This document shows positions 12,401 to 25,625 of a stretch of DNA of 64,000 bases, piece by piece (within the stretch, counting starts at the first letter, position 1; each line of letters opens with the position of its first letter). The DNA is from Aselliscus stoliczkanus (taxonomy: Eukaryota > Chordata > Mammalia > Chiroptera > Hipposideridae): contig CM066737.1 of assembly GCA_033961575.1 (NCBI GenBank), positions 87,540,271 to 87,604,270 of the forward strand, given 5' to 3'. The position numbers and the translations under genes are program-made. The notes beneath the pieces were generated by a model. The model was not told where the DNA came from, did not search any database, and worked only from the letters and a program-made list of their open reading frames with translations.

Positions 12401-12519
12401 GCCAGAACTGTTTGATTGGAATAGTGTGGTTTCCCAGCAGTCAGCCACACAAAGACTGGAACATGCATTCAACATTGCCAAACATCAGTTAGGCATAGAG
12501 AAACTGCTGGATCCTGAAG
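12401..12519 (+). CDS. DMD: Dystrophin exon 7 (CH2 domain, actin-binding domain 1)
   Basis: The exon begins with the last base of the Arg codon split by intron 6 and reads [10 protein letters not shown], then [15 protein letters not shown], ending GIEKLLDPE plus one base. Its 119 bp and phase 2-to-1 boundaries match human exon 7 (c.531-649, residues 177-217). It encodes the middle of CH2. Compared with the human protein as I remember it, I see conservative Asp-to-Glu after the first Pro, Cys-to-Ser after NSVV, and Arg-Tyr to Lys-His before QLGIEK; the last pair is also variable in rodents. The acceptor is tatgtatgtgtttcag. The donor gttggt departs from consensus at +3 and +4 but keeps GT and +5 G. 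No disruption is seen. Utrophin is excluded because it has a different sequence between LFDW and RLEHAF. Confidence 0.97.
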
Positions 12520-12525
12520 GTTGGT
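12520..12525 (+). other. DMD: Splice donor of exon 7 (atypical at +3/+4)
   Basis: The sequence GAAG|gttggt fixes the exon end at the known 119-bp length. T at +3 and G at +4 are non-consensus; G at +5 and T at +6 are retained. Confidence 0.85.
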
Positions 12526-15097
12526 ACATTTCTGGACTATCACTGCTTTTAGTATAGTTTAATGTTTATTGTCATCAATTTAATATTTTCACAAACTAAG
12601 CACAAAGTAGAAACCATGCATGATTTGTTTTTTACATATTTTAGATGTATTTAAGATGTTCTGTTTTCTTGCAATATATTATGAATTGTCCCATGTGATT
12701 TTAATCCTCAAAATACCGATATCTAAAACTAAAGTGTAAAACGTTGGGGGGAAAAAATCAATGCCTTTACAATGTATATGCCTCATGAATGGGGCATACT
12801 ACATTTAGAGTACATTAACTCCAAATAATTATAAAAAGTTCATGTTTTGCTTACTCGGCCAAGAGGTTTGCTGGACTAATGAGCTACAATTAATTAGCCA
12901 CTCTTGAAAATTTCATTCATTACACCATAAAAGGCAACATGGTTTACCGTTTAAATCAGGAAGTTTATTCCTGTCTGTTATAATTTGTGACTCTGGGAAA
13001 AGTTCTCCATGGGATGGTTATTTATTTTTTGCTTCTTTAGTTGTCAGGCAGCACTGTATTTATATTTTTATTATATTACAGTTAAGTAAATTTCATCCTT
13101 ATCTCTGGTGCTTCACAGCCATATTCCCCAGACACATGGATTAGAGGGTTAATGATTCCTGACCTCTGCCTTTTTTTTCTGGCTGATGAGGCACTTTGTA
13201 TGTGTTTGCTGATCTCTTTGAAATTGCACACTCTATTCTTGCTTTCTTGAGGCTTTCCTACTCTCTAAAAACAAAAGGTATCAGTGGGATTGATACCTGC
13301 GATGTGATATAAGCTGATATTTGGAGAAGGTTATATCATTCACTGGTCTGTGGAATATTGACTCAATTCCAAATAAGGAGACCCTCGAGGGGTGGTGATA
13401 GGTCCCATCAGGAAAAACTCAGAGATAACTCAGAGGACAGCCTTTCACTGGTGAATTTATCATTAACCAGAATCGGACCGTCAGTGCTGCAGACCCAGAA
13501 ACCTGATGGCCTCCTCTTATTGATAGATCCCTATGGCAGCGGTGGGAGTGGGAGGGTTAACTTGAAACAGGCTCCAAAAATAATATATCAATCAAAATGG
13601 AAATTCAGCCATTTAAAATGAGATGTTTAACTATCACAAGAACAAGAACACTCATATCTAATTGACCAATATATCACTCTTGCTAAACACATGTACTTGG
13701 GAAGGAAAATTATAACAAGGCAAATGTGTTTCTGAGGCTGAAATCAGATCAAATTCATTAGAAATGTTTCTTCTCCTTTAGCGAATACATAGCTGAGTAC
13801 TGAGGCCTGTAACCTCTCTTTGTTACTTCAGTAGATGATTAACATCCCTCCTGCCCCTGTTTAGCTCTAAGGTAAACTGTATCAATCAGATTTCCTTGTT
13901 TTACTGGATGGGGGAAGGTTACCTCACTGTTGACTCATCCTACTGATTTACATGTTTTTTCATACTCCATTGAGGTAGAGAGGGCAGACATAATAAAAAT
14001 ATGAATTCCATCTCTTGAGAATAAGAGGTTCAGTATATGGATTTGAAGGATAAGCCTGTTAATAGTTTTTTTCTTTATAATTAAATCCACATGTGGTTTT
14101 TAGTTCCCCTTTTCTGGAATATATGCTGTAGTTATTCTTGTGTGTACCCTATCCTTTCATAAAATAGTGAGAGTAAGTTTAAAACGGATATTTTTCTCAT
14201 TAAGCGATAAAATGGCTTTTGATCTCTAAGTCCTTCTTTGAATTGATGAAGTAGGCATCCACATCATAATCAGAAAGTAGGTTGATAAGCCTGTAATCAG
14301 AAAAAGGCAGTTATGTAAATAATGTATTTTATAACATCAAATAGCCCGATATACCCAATTCCATATGTTCTCCTAAATGGAAAGTATATGTTGAAGTGCA
14401 CATCATCTAAATTATAGGCGCACCATTATAATATCTCAAACTTGACAATTAAAAGTCAACCAGATATAAGATGAAATCCATACTGATTAATAGAGATCAA
14501 ACCACTGGTGACAGTTTCATTTTGCCAAAAGACTCTTGGATGTGAAAACCCTATTCTCTTTATGGAGTCCCTTCCAATTCAGAGTGTCTGTCTCCTAAAA
14601 TGGTTTATTAAAATTTATTTATGGCCATCAATAAGGTGAGGATTCAGCATAAATCTTATATTTTTAGGTATCTATCAGTTTCTGCTAGTATGTTAGGGAA
14701 ATATGCAAATATGCATTTAAAAATTCATGCTCAGTATTTTTCAAGCAATGATATCAATGATATTGAAAAAAAAAGTTAACCGAATCATAAGGATTTTCAT
14801 TTACTGAGTGTTAGTCATAGAATCTAAGATTTAGAACACTCTTCAATGTATCTAATGGGAGATTCATCGGCTTCTTTCATGCCTTTATGGTAATTACATT
14901 TGAGAAGTTCATATTTTTATTTAACCAAATATTGATTCTTTAGCTTAGGCATGACAATGTCAGCTATTCTCCAAACTAATTTTTACTGCATGTCTAATAG
15001 GCCCCGTAGAAAGTTAATGAAACATGTTGCTTTATGTTTGGGAAGATCTTTATTATCAGAGGATTGAAGTTACATTTGGATTAAGAAATACCTGCCA

Positions 15098-15221
15098 GGG
15101 GCCGGTCAAGTGGCCCGGGGGTTAAGAGCTGGCTTGGGACGCCAGCAGCCCCAGTTTGGATCCCACATACGAGGGCCAGTGACACTGCTCTCAAAAAAAA
15201 AAAAATAAGAAGAAGAAATAA
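15098..15221 (+). repeat. Short tRNA-derived SINE (second family)
   Basis: The element begins with gccggtcaagtggcccgggg, has tggcttgggacgccagcagc, and ends agggccagtgacactgctct plus an A-rich tail. A 16-bp perfect target duplication (taagaaatacctgcca, 15082-15097 and 15222-15237) shows a complete insertion. Confidence 0.92.
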
Positions 15222-17289
15222 TAAGAAATACCTGCCAAAAAAAATCTTTGTAGAATTTTAAACATATGCTTTGTTGATTGGGTTGATTTATAAATTAAAA
15301 AGTCATTGAAATATAATTTGGAGGTTTTTATGTCTCACATATATCAACGTGGTTATGCTTTGTTTGGCCTTAACTGGTGCTTTGAGACCTGAGGTTTGGT
15401 TTTAAGTGGAATTGCCTTTTACAATGAGTAGCAGTTGCATTAACATAAGCAATTTCAGAGCTGTTTCTGGTGTGTTTAAATGTTAACATATGCAGAAATA
15501 AGTACTACGGGGGTAAAATTATTTAGTAATTCATGCGTCTTTATGCTCACAGATCGAAAAGGTTTGTCTCCTTCAGAATATATCCTATTGTGAATCAGAT
15601 GATTCACTTTCTATCAGGATTTCCCTGTAAGATATACATAGTAGCTGCATGGTTGTTTTCATATCCATTGTGTGTGTCCCTGAGTTTCAAACAAATTGGT
15701 TTGTTTGTCAGTCCACACACTTTCTGCATTAAGAAAATGCTTTGTCAGCTTTTCCTAGTGAATAACAAAGTGAAGATGTTCTATTTAAAGGAATGAAAAA
15801 TTGTGCTGGTTCTAGATGACTTTTGCATATCACTGTAGTACATTGATATGCAGTATGATGTGGAAATGTCCTTACTTATTAGTCAGGGTAACTTAAGAAT
15901 GAAAAATGGATGATGAGAGTTAAATTTGAGGAAGACTCAGGCTTGTGAGAAATATTTGTTCCCTCAAAAAGACATTTACAAACCAATTACTTTGGTTTTA
16001 ATCCACTTCATTTTAACTTCTTGAAGACGGTGACACAGATGCTATTTTCTGCTTGGCTAATCGCCCCATCACTATTTAGTTGTTTTTAGAGTCTACTTTT
16101 CCAAGAATTAGCTCTGCCATTTGGAAAGTTTTACTCCTGAAATAGTCTCTGACTAAACGTTGCATGCATGCAATTTATTAGTCCTTAAAAAATATTCAGG
16201 GACAAGTATATAGTATTTGCTATAACAGAGAAGAATGTCTTTAAGCCCTCTTATTTGGGTTTGATTTCAATTGTTTGAGCAAGTGGTGTTTTGTTTTGTT
16301 TTTCTTCCATCTGTGTTCCAAGCATCACATTTTGATACCTTAACAATAAGAAATGTTAGTAAGTAGTTTATACTAAGTGAAATGGAAGGAGTAAAACTAT
16401 GCCAATTTAAAGGAATGTTGTTAGCTTAAATAGCTAGAAACTTTTATGGACATGCACTCTCGTTTCATAACATTTAGATTGATTTTTTTCCCCTAGAACC
16501 CACTTAGAATATCTTTGTTTTCATAAAACATAATGAGGATGGAATATATTGATGGTCCTCATGTATATAACATTTCAGCTGATTATTGTAACTATCTCAA
16601 GCTCTTTAAAGCCAAACCCTCTGCAGTGCAAAATGTTCTTTTTTCATATATTAAAAAATGATTTTAATAGTACATATGTGAATAAAAATTGCCGTGACCT
16701 TTTTGATAGCAAAGTAACCTGTACAAAGTATATATTCCCTTGCACTGTTTTATATTGTTGATTTATATCACTTTCTCTGCCAGAGAGCCTTTAGAGGTAT
16801 TATAAGGTGTTGTCTAAAACTGAATCCTGGGTTTCTTGGAAGAATAGTTCTTAGTCTAGTTATTCTGCTATAGAAAAAAGAACGCATCATCATCTGCTTA
16901 TTCAGATATAATAATAGCAAAATATGTTCCTGTTTTGTCAGCAGAAGAACACTTTTTGCAGTTTTCTTTTTTTTAAGAAACATTAAAATGTGACCATTAA
17001 AACCAAATTACATCATTTAATAGTGTTAAATGTAATAATAATGAAAATATTTCTTTAATTTTGAACTTCAGTAGACTGCAGTTGAAATGGACCAATTAGA
17101 GATGGCATTATTGGATTAGCAAAGGAGTGGGGTCCATTAGTAGATTTCGCGTTGCCATCTCATTTGCTTAATGTATATTCGGCACAGCCTTTTAGCAAAG
17201 GAATTTGGGAAACACCGTTTTAAACAATTTAAATATATACTTTTATTACCATTGATTAGAACAGAGCCTAGCTCCAATACATAATGAGA

Positions 17290-17640
17290 CTTTAAAAAAA
17301 GTGATGGCCACAGAAAAAGTCGAGAACCATATGACTTCACTAATATGTGGGACATAAAACTGAAAGCAACAAGGGAACAAGACAAACAAAGAAACAAAAA
17401 CTCATACATACAGACAATAATTTAGTGGATACCAGAGGGTAAGGGGGCAGGAGGGATGGTAGATGAGGATAAACGGGGTCAAATAAATGGTGATGGAAGG
17501 AGAACTGACTCTGGGTGGTGAACACACAATGTGATATATACATGATGTATTACAGAATTGTACACCTGAAACCTATGTAACTTTACTAACAATTGTCACC
17601 GCAATAAATTTTAATTAAAAAACAAACAAAAAAGAAAAAC
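17290..17640 (+). repeat. L1 3' end (different subfamily)
   Basis: It shows the ORF2-terminal/3' UTR pattern: atgacttcactaatatgtgg, taatttagtggataccagag, ttacagaattgtacacctga, gcaataaattttaattaaaa. The 5' part is missing. Confidence 0.75.
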
Positions 17641-18228
17641 AAAACAAGATGAAAACAAAAAACAAGCTGATGGCCAATGTAGAGGTCCAGAGAAATATGA
17701 TTAACATATTCCTAGCCTGCATATCATTAGAGTAAGAGTACTTGATAGAATATCCTTGACTATTTTCAGGTTTTATCCTGAACCTTAATTTTTTTACACT
17801 TCCCCTTTCCATGGGCAGACATGGTGCATAACTAGACTATCCACTGCCACTTTAATATACTTTAATGCATTTTAGTTAAAGATGACTTTGATTTTAACAA
17901 GTCCTCAGATTTATCATTGCTATTACAGAAAAAATCTTTAAGGGACAATGAGGCAGTACTTTGTACATGAAAGTGATATATAGCAAGTTAAATAAATGAA
18001 AAATTTCTACATGAGTAAAAGGTTACCCATAATAAAATATAAACACTAACCTAAAACTAAGAATAGAGATATATTAATATTGTGATACAGATGATTATAT
18101 TAACACTAAGATATTACTGTTGCATTTTCCTGTTTCCCCACTGAGAACTTCTAAATTGCTTGTCGCAACAGAAATTTTTTTTAAAAAGTATGTTAATATA
18201 CTCCCTAGTAACCTGAAAAGCTAACAAA

Positions 18229-18299
<71 letters not shown>

Positions 18300-18387
18300 A
18301 GAAGAAGAAGAAGAAGAAGAAGAAGAAGAAGAAGAAGAAGAAGAAGAAGAAGAAGAAAGAGAGGGGGGGGGAGGAGAGGAGAGAGGG
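18229..18387. repeat. Compound (GA)n-(GAA)n microsatellite
   Basis: A long purine-only run: (GA)n with one GAAA interruption, then about 19 GAA units, then G-rich ggggggggagg. The - strand reading frame of Ser/Leu repeats here is low-complexity and not a gene. Confidence 0.97.
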
Positions 18388-19513
18388 GAGAGGGAGAAAA
18401 TTTGGTGCCTCCTTTAGCTATCTTGTTTTCTTGTTCAGTTAACATAGAAAACTGAATATTTTCAGGACAGTTTGAACCAATCACTAATAAATGGAAGTGA
18501 TTTGATTTTTGTTCTGCTGATCCATTTCAGTTGTTTGGAAGACTGAAATAATTGGATGTAAATGTCCCAAATTCATCTACTTAGGTAACAGGAGACCTGA
18601 AAAACATTAAAGATGGTATCTGTCTGTGTGCATGGCCTGAAATTACACTTTATACCATGATTTGGCATTTCCTACTAGTCTTTCATGGTCTTTTATAATT
18701 TGTTACAATTTTGACTTTGTGGAAAAGAGTCAGCCTATTTATTTATTTAACCTTTCTTAGGAGTTGATTTGTTAAAATAAAATGAGTATTCATTCTATAG
18801 TTAAGTAATGTAGTTTCTGACTGGATTGTGGAATTTAAATAATGAAATATAATATGTGCTTTAAGATTTGCATTATAGATGAGGTTCTATACCACATTTC
18901 ATCAGAAGCATTTGAGTGTTACCCTTGCCTAGATAACGGGTAATCTCTTTTCATTTACTTTACCAAGATGTTTTTTACAACTGTTATTTAAGTGGGGGAC
19001 ACGTAACATGCTACGCCTATAAAGCCACAGTAAGTGATGATGAATGACTGACAGGATATCTATACATTGTTTAAACAGTTGAGAAATGCATTCACCATGT
19101 TCCAATGCTGAATGACATATAATAGATAATTTGTGGGTGATGTCTCCAGGTATATCATCACTAGGAATTTATTAGACTGATAAGGAAAATATATTAGAAA
19201 AGAATTTGTTGCTCCGTTGCTACTGATTTTAATAAAACTCAGCTATGAAGTAATAAATGAGACATTAGGAAGTTTGAATAATTAAAGTGTTTCATAGTTG
19301 ATATCTGTGTTACTTGTTTATCATAGAAGGGTGTAGACTTAATCAAAAGCATTTTGAGTATTTAATTATAGAAAGTAAGAATAAAATGGCACAAATAGTT
19401 TCACGCTTTCTATGAGGTTTTAATTAAATCAATGATAACGTTTCACACTAAAGCATATGTTACTTATAGTTTGGACATTTTCATTCATTTGTAATTAACT
19501 GTATTTGATTTTA

Positions 19514-19630
19514 ATTTTTTTGTTTGTTTGTTTTTTGAGGGCAGTGTCACTGGCCCTCATATGTGGGACCGAACCGGGGCCGCTGGCTTTCCAAGCCAGC
19601 GCTTAACCACCGTGCCACTCGGCCGGCCCC
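19514..19630 (-). repeat. Short tRNA-derived SINE (second family)
   Basis: On the + strand it reads gagggcagtgtcactggccc, then the inverted core ccaagccagcgcttaaccac and ctcggccggcccc. A 13-bp target duplication gtatttgatttta lies at 19501-19513 and 19631-19643. Confidence 0.92.
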
Positions 19631-19710
19631 GTATTTGATTTTAAAAAAACATTATAGAGATCACAGAACTTGCAAATGAGTATCTAAAAAACTTTAAAAT
19701 TGAGTACTAG

Positions 19711-19868
19711 GGGGCCGGCTGAGTGGCGCGGTGGTTAAGAGTTGGCTTGGGGGCCGGCTGAGTGGTGCCGTGGTTAAGCGCTGGCTTAGGAAGCCAGCGG
19801 CTCCGGTTCGGTCCCACATATGAGGGCCAGTGACACTGCCCTCAAAAAACAATAAAATAAAATAAAAT
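19711..19868 (+). repeat. Short SINE with duplicated 5' head
   Basis: Same family, but the first roughly 40 bp (ggggccggctgagtggcgcg through the ggctt of the arm) occur twice in tandem before the rest continues to agggccagtgacactgccct. Target duplication aaaattgagtactagg at 19696-19711 and 19869-19884. Confidence 0.92.
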
Positions 19869-20157
19869 AAAATTGAGTACTAGGAAAATAGATATCAGGA
19901 TGTACATATGTTTTCCAATTAATTTTTCTATATAAAAATTCATTGGCTACATAACAGCAGCAACATGAAATAAAAGATTTAATGGTATCAGTTTACAGTA
20001 ATATTTGGGTAAAATAATAATGAACTGGAGTCCTGGTTGATACCATTGAATTCTTATAACTGGATAGTTTAATATTCATAAAAATGGGATTTAATTCTTG
20101 TAAAAAAGACCAGAGCTCTACAGTAGTCTTGTTTTTACACTTAAAAACAATAAACTA

Positions 20158-20286
20158 GGGCCAGCTGAGTGGCGCGGTGTTCAAGCACTGGCTTGGGAAG
20201 CCAGCGGCCCTGGTTTGGGAAGCCAGCGGCCCTGGTTTGGGTCCCACATATGAGGGCCAGTGATACTACCCTCAAAAAACAACAAC
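20158..20286 (+). repeat. Short SINE with internal 23-bp duplication
   Basis: The arm gggaagccagcggccctggt is present twice in direct tandem before the tcccacatatgagggccag tail. Target copies aacaataaacta flank it (20146-20157 and about 20287-20298). Confidence 0.9.
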
Positions 20287-20639
20287 AACAATAAACTATA
20301 CTAAGTTATTGTCTTATGGCAAACCTGTGGGGTTAGTGGGTCCTATGCTAGCCACTTGAGAGGTGAGAATACTGTTAATAGCTATTAAGTGCTTGAGGGA
20401 TGTTACAGATTATTACAATTTACTAAGGTGGTTGAAACCCACCTTATTAAAGTGGTTGAAACTTTTTAGAAATAATCAGTGTTCTGCAGTATCATTCTTG
20501 GGAGGTATTTTTTCAGTATTGCTGATAAAACTTTTTACCTCAAATTGAAGCACAGTTTTCCCCTAAAAAGAGTTTTCTAATTTATCACCAGTGATATAGC
20601 GTCAAATATGCAAAGCTCCTTTTGGCAACATATAGCTAA

Positions 20640-20860
20640 CATTTAACTAGGACAATGTTGTTTTAGGAACCTCACCTACTCTATCTTATTTATTTTACAC
20701 ACTCATATCAGGGCAGTTTAAACGTATTTTATAGTTGAAAAAAAACTGAGGCTTAGAGAGCTTTACTAAAACCAGGATTACACAGCCTATACATAGATGA
20801 AGTAGAATCAAATCAGATTGCTCTCTTCTCATAGTCCATGTTACCTCCAAGAGGACTGCC
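20640..20860 (-). repeat. MIR SINE
   Basis: Reverse complement of MIR: aggaacctcacctactctat, aaaaactgaggcttagagag, then ccaggattacacagcctata. Confidence 0.75.
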
Positions 20861-22675
20861 CGATAAAATTACCTGGGGGAGTTTTGGGAAAACATTTTTA
20901 AAAGCTGATCTTATAGCCAAGGTAAAAATAGCTGCCATACAGCAGTTGTTTCTATGAAATACGCCTTTTCAGAGGCTAAAACCCAGAATCTGTTGTCTAG
21001 CATTTTCTTCCTCAACAGGTGACTGAGCCTTCTGCTCAAATCTTCAATTACTGGAGCTTTGCTTGTTGCTAACAGTTCCATTGTAAATGAGAAATGGTTT
21101 GTCCACCAGATGAAATACAAATAGACTAGCTGTCACGTTAGACTGGCTACCAAAACGTCCTCTTTAGGATTAAGAGGCTTCCTTTGTCTCCTGTCGCATG
21201 TCTTTCTTCCTCTCTGTCTGTTCTGTTTATTACTTCACACACGTGTGTGTGTGATAGAATGGTACTCTCACTCACACACTGACTCCACCAAAGGGTTGTC
21301 CAGGGCAACCTATGTGCAGAGGTGGTCTCCAAATCAGTTCTTTTATTTATTTTTCATTTTTCTTCTTCCTTTCACTTTGATCCTAATTAATATGTGCCCT
21401 CTCTTTAGGGGGTTGATGGTTGCTTTTTCAGCCAGTATCTTGTATTGACACAGCTGATAAAGCCTCTTATTCTGCAGGAATTTTTAATAACTAAGTGATA
21501 ATCAATGAAAATAATTAAAAATGGGAGTAAAATAAAGTTTTTGGAGTTCAAATTTGTGATCCTATAAATCTGTTTAAAAGAAGCAAAGGATTTTAGTTAA
21601 CTACGATTTTTGATAGTAATGCCACAAGTAGGTTGGCTTTAATCAGAGGCCACTTATTTCGGATTAGTTTTTCTAAACATTCTTGAATTCAGCCAACTAT
21701 ATGACTTTTCAGTGACAGGATATAATAATGGTCATCGGAGCCTGCAATATCACTATAGTTTTGAGGGGATCAAATTGACCATTATATTCACAGAATGTAA
21801 TCGAATTTACTTAGCTCTATACAAGGATACAAGGCAGGAGATACGCTGGCATAGAATCCTTATGTCATTGAATGGCCCCAAAGCAACCAGAATACACACG
21901 TTTTCCCCTCATCCAAATGGGGTGCATATGGCTGCTGAGGACCACAGCCAAGGTCAGTGTGGGCCACTTGACCCAAAGAGCTGCCACTTTGATTTCCCAC
22001 TGTTATTTAATACCGTTCTCCTCTCAGAGGATAAAGGACTGCTTGTTACTGCACAGCCCCCTCCCCCCGCTAGTCTAAGAGTCGTTCTATCTAGCAAACA
22101 TTCCATAATTATCTATACTCCATAGTGCTGAGGAAACAAGATTCTCTGATCATTTTCGCAGGCAAGCTTAGAGGCCTGATATGAACCTTTTATTCATAGA
22201 GACCAAGAGCTTTGGATTGAGATCCTATTTTTGTCGTGAATGAGTTATACGGCACCAGGAAACATTCAGTTTTGCTCATGTGCGAAGTAGAATCAATATC
22301 TACTTGGTACAGTTCCTGCGAGGATGAAGTTAAGTAATACCTCTGAAGTATACACACATCAAGTGCCTTTATTGTTGCCAAAATAGTGTTACTTTCATTT
22401 CTATTTCTATAAATTAGTTAGGCAGAGCTGGTCTTCTAATTACTTTGCGTATGTCTAAGATTAATGCTGCCTCTCCCCAAATTAAATAATTTCCCATTTT
22501 CAATCTTACTGTTCACTCTGTGACCTTCCCACTTTTTCAGGTTTCCTTATCTAAGGGATATTGCTGAGTTATAGCTGGATTTCAGGGTGGCAGTCGTTGA
22601 CATCCTTGAGATCCAGAATATTATCTAATACTTTGCAGTAGACTTGTACTACATCTTGAATTCCCCAGTGCTGAC

Positions 22676-22680
<5 letters not shown>

Positions 22681-22728
<48 letters not shown>
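22681..22728. repeat. (AC)n microsatellite
   Basis: About 23 AC units in an almost pure run. Confidence 0.98.
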
Positions 22729-22732
<4 letters not shown>

Positions 22733-22989
22733 AATCACAACCACAGTTACACTGAAGATTTTTAACAAGTCTCCCAAAGGCTGGCTCATAATTATAGTAC
22801 CTATTCCTGTTATTGTCATAATGTTTGTAAGAAACTAATTGGCCCACTCGTGAAAAAACATCAGGAGTCTTTCTTCTGAAACCATAACTTTATTTAACAA
22901 CGTGTGTGTGGTTGAACTGGTTCCCAAAAATCTCAGAAAAACTTGTCTTCTGAAACCAGGACTAGCATTTGATGTGATTTGGTATAATA

Positions 22990-23140
22990 TTTATTGAACA
23001 TGTGTAGGAGCTGGACACAGTAATTAACACTTTATAGGTATCATTTCATTTTATTCCCACAACAGCCCTGAGTAACTTGCCCACATCACTCAGCGAGTGA
23101 GTTGGAGTTGATATTCCCTGCTTGTCACTACGACAGAAAA
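22990..23140 (-). repeat. MIR SINE fragment
   Basis: Reverse-complement MIR pattern: tatttattgaacatgtgtag, ttattcccacaacagccctg, gcccacatcactcagcgagt. Confidence 0.6.
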
Positions 23141-25580
23141 TAATTGTAATACGGAATATTTCTGACCTGTTCCATGAATGTTTTCCTTTGCATTGATTAA
23201 AAAGATAGTCTCTTCATGACAGACCCAATTGACTTTTGGTTTAAAATGGAGGAACATTAATCAGTTGATTCCAAATGTGCTGGAAGCAAATGCAAAAGTC
23301 ACACAAACTGGAGCCAGATTAAGAGAGATTGGATTCTGTCTTTTTATTATGATGTCTCCCTCAGAGAAGAATTAAATAGTTAATCAGAGTGGAAAGATGT
23401 GTATAAGTATTGTGAGTTTGTCATCCTATCCAAACGAACTAAAGTTATCAAAGGGAAAAACTAACCACTTAGGAATATTTTCCCTCGTACTTTCTCTTTT
23501 GGTTAACTCTAGAAATAGAAAAGAGATGGCAAAAATGTCACTTAGGTGTGCCAAAACATGTCATTATCTCAGATATTTCCTTAGCTTGTTCTGTGAATAT
23601 CTCTTATCTAGATTGAAATCTCTAAAATACACATTAGAAAAAAAAGAGAGGGTTATTATCCTAAGAAGGACTAAGTAAAAATGTACGTTTTTACCTAGGC
23701 TTGAATAGCTGTTTTTCTATGTGGCACGTTTCTTTGCATGGGTTTATTATTCAAGCCAGATGAGAACCTAGGTCTGTATAGATTTGGCTAAGCAATTGAA
23801 CACCTTTAAAAAGTATTTTAAAAACTATTTCATTGATGATCAGTCTAGATACTGTAGGTGAAAGCATTTTAAGTGGAATGAATATACACACCTTGGGAAA
23901 GGAGTGGACCTTTTGAGATTTTTTGAGAATTATTTTGAATTATTTAAAATTAGTACTGTTCAGTAGGCAAGATTACATGTTGAAGCTCTTGATAAATGCA
24001 TCTCACATCACCTAAAACATGATATTATGGTAATTGTTATTAATCGAATGGAGTCTGAACACAGATAGCAGGAGGTGGGGAAAGACTAGTCTAGAACAAC
24101 AAGAATCATAGGTATTTGGAGAACTTTGGTTCAGGAACCAGGTTAGAAAAGGCTGAAAATAAGGATAAACCCTACCCACTTCAAAATATAACAAACATAT
24201 CAAAATGAATAAGATATAAGCTTCAGGATAAAAAGTAAATAATTGTATGTATTATTGTATCTCTAATTTTTCTTTCACCAAAACATAAGGACTGCATGTT
24301 AAAAATGAAACAAAAAGCATAAAATATAGAATAATAAGGAACTAGGAGATAAGAATTAATCTTTACATTTTCATAATGAAAATAAATATTAAAGTATTAG
24401 TTGCAGCGAGATTTCAGTATTATATGATATACATTTTCTATTAAATTATAGCATCTGTGCATTCTTTGTAAGTAGAAACATATTCTAAGAAAAAAAAATA
24501 TTTCAAAGGAAAAAATGATAACTCCCCTATTCTTCTTCACCTTAATCTTAATATATACTGGTGAGGAAAATGGCAGTCAAAGCTAACCAATGTTTGAAGG
24601 AATGTTCTCATTTGTGTAATCTTTCCTCAGATAGATTAAGAGGCGCTGAATAAGCATAATAATTCTGAGCACTTTAGTCTTAAATAGAAGGATTGGAAAC
24701 TTTTAAAATTAGAATTTATTGTCAGACACTAAGCATTGGCTATTTATATAAGCGAATTCCATCATTATTATAGAGCAATATTATTTTAGCTAATATAAAT
24801 GCCTTTTACTGTGTTGAATGCATATAGATTGGGCTAAGAAATAAAAAAAAAAAGAATGGTTTTGTAGAGTTCAAATATTGGGCAAGTGGCTGGAATAGAC
24901 TTGGATTTTTTTTTTTTTGCCAGTGTGTGGATATAACCACACCACAAACTAGGATTTTTGGAGCCCCTAGTTGTAATTCTGATATTATAATTTGTTTCAG
25001 ACACTAAAAAAGTTTTAAATTTATTTGCCTCACATTCATTGTTTTATTAAGTGAAAATTCATTTGATTTCATCAAAACTTATTGATTGACAACTTAATGT
25101 ATGAAAGAGTGCTATGCCAAATGCAGCAAAAAGAAAATATAGAATCTTCCAAGAAATTGAAAATTCAGTATGAGTCAACTGTTATACACGATGAGGTGTG
25201 ATCTAATCCCCATAAATTAATTTATCATGTGGTAGAATATTTTTTAAAGTATGAAACCTGTTTAGGAATAGAATCCCCTTCTAATAAATGACCAAATGTT
25301 TACGTCAGGTGAAAATGTGGATACTTCATAATCTTGTAGATGGGGTGTTAAATACAGCAAAACTCATTGGATTGGTACCATTGTTCTTACTCAGCTTCCC
25401 TAATTTTATTCACTGGACTTAAATGCATAAATCTATAAATAGTGAAGGTGATTTTGGAGCAGCAACCTACCTAACCTGCTATTCTATTTCCTTACTTTTG
25501 TCCCCAAGGCCATTGATTTCTTAAATAATAAAGTCCTTCACCATTCTGAATGAGGTTTTTTAGTCATTGTTTTCTTATTC

Positions 25581-25625
25581 TTATTAGAAATCACATACAA
25601 GCACTTTGTATGTGATTTCTAATAA
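25581..25625. other. Perfect 20-bp palindrome (hairpin)
   Basis: The arm ttattagaaatcacatacaa is followed by the 5-base spacer gcact and then its exact reverse complement. No target duplication or known repeat is evident around it. Confidence 0.95.

Noticed and set aside
18221..18484. Leu/Ser-rich - strand frame
   Set aside because: Low-complexity translation of the GA/GAA microsatellite.
21712..22125. 137-codon open reading frame on +
   Set aside because: No motif, no family I recognise, no splice or expression signal, and a length within chance for 64 kb. The overlapping frame is also open.
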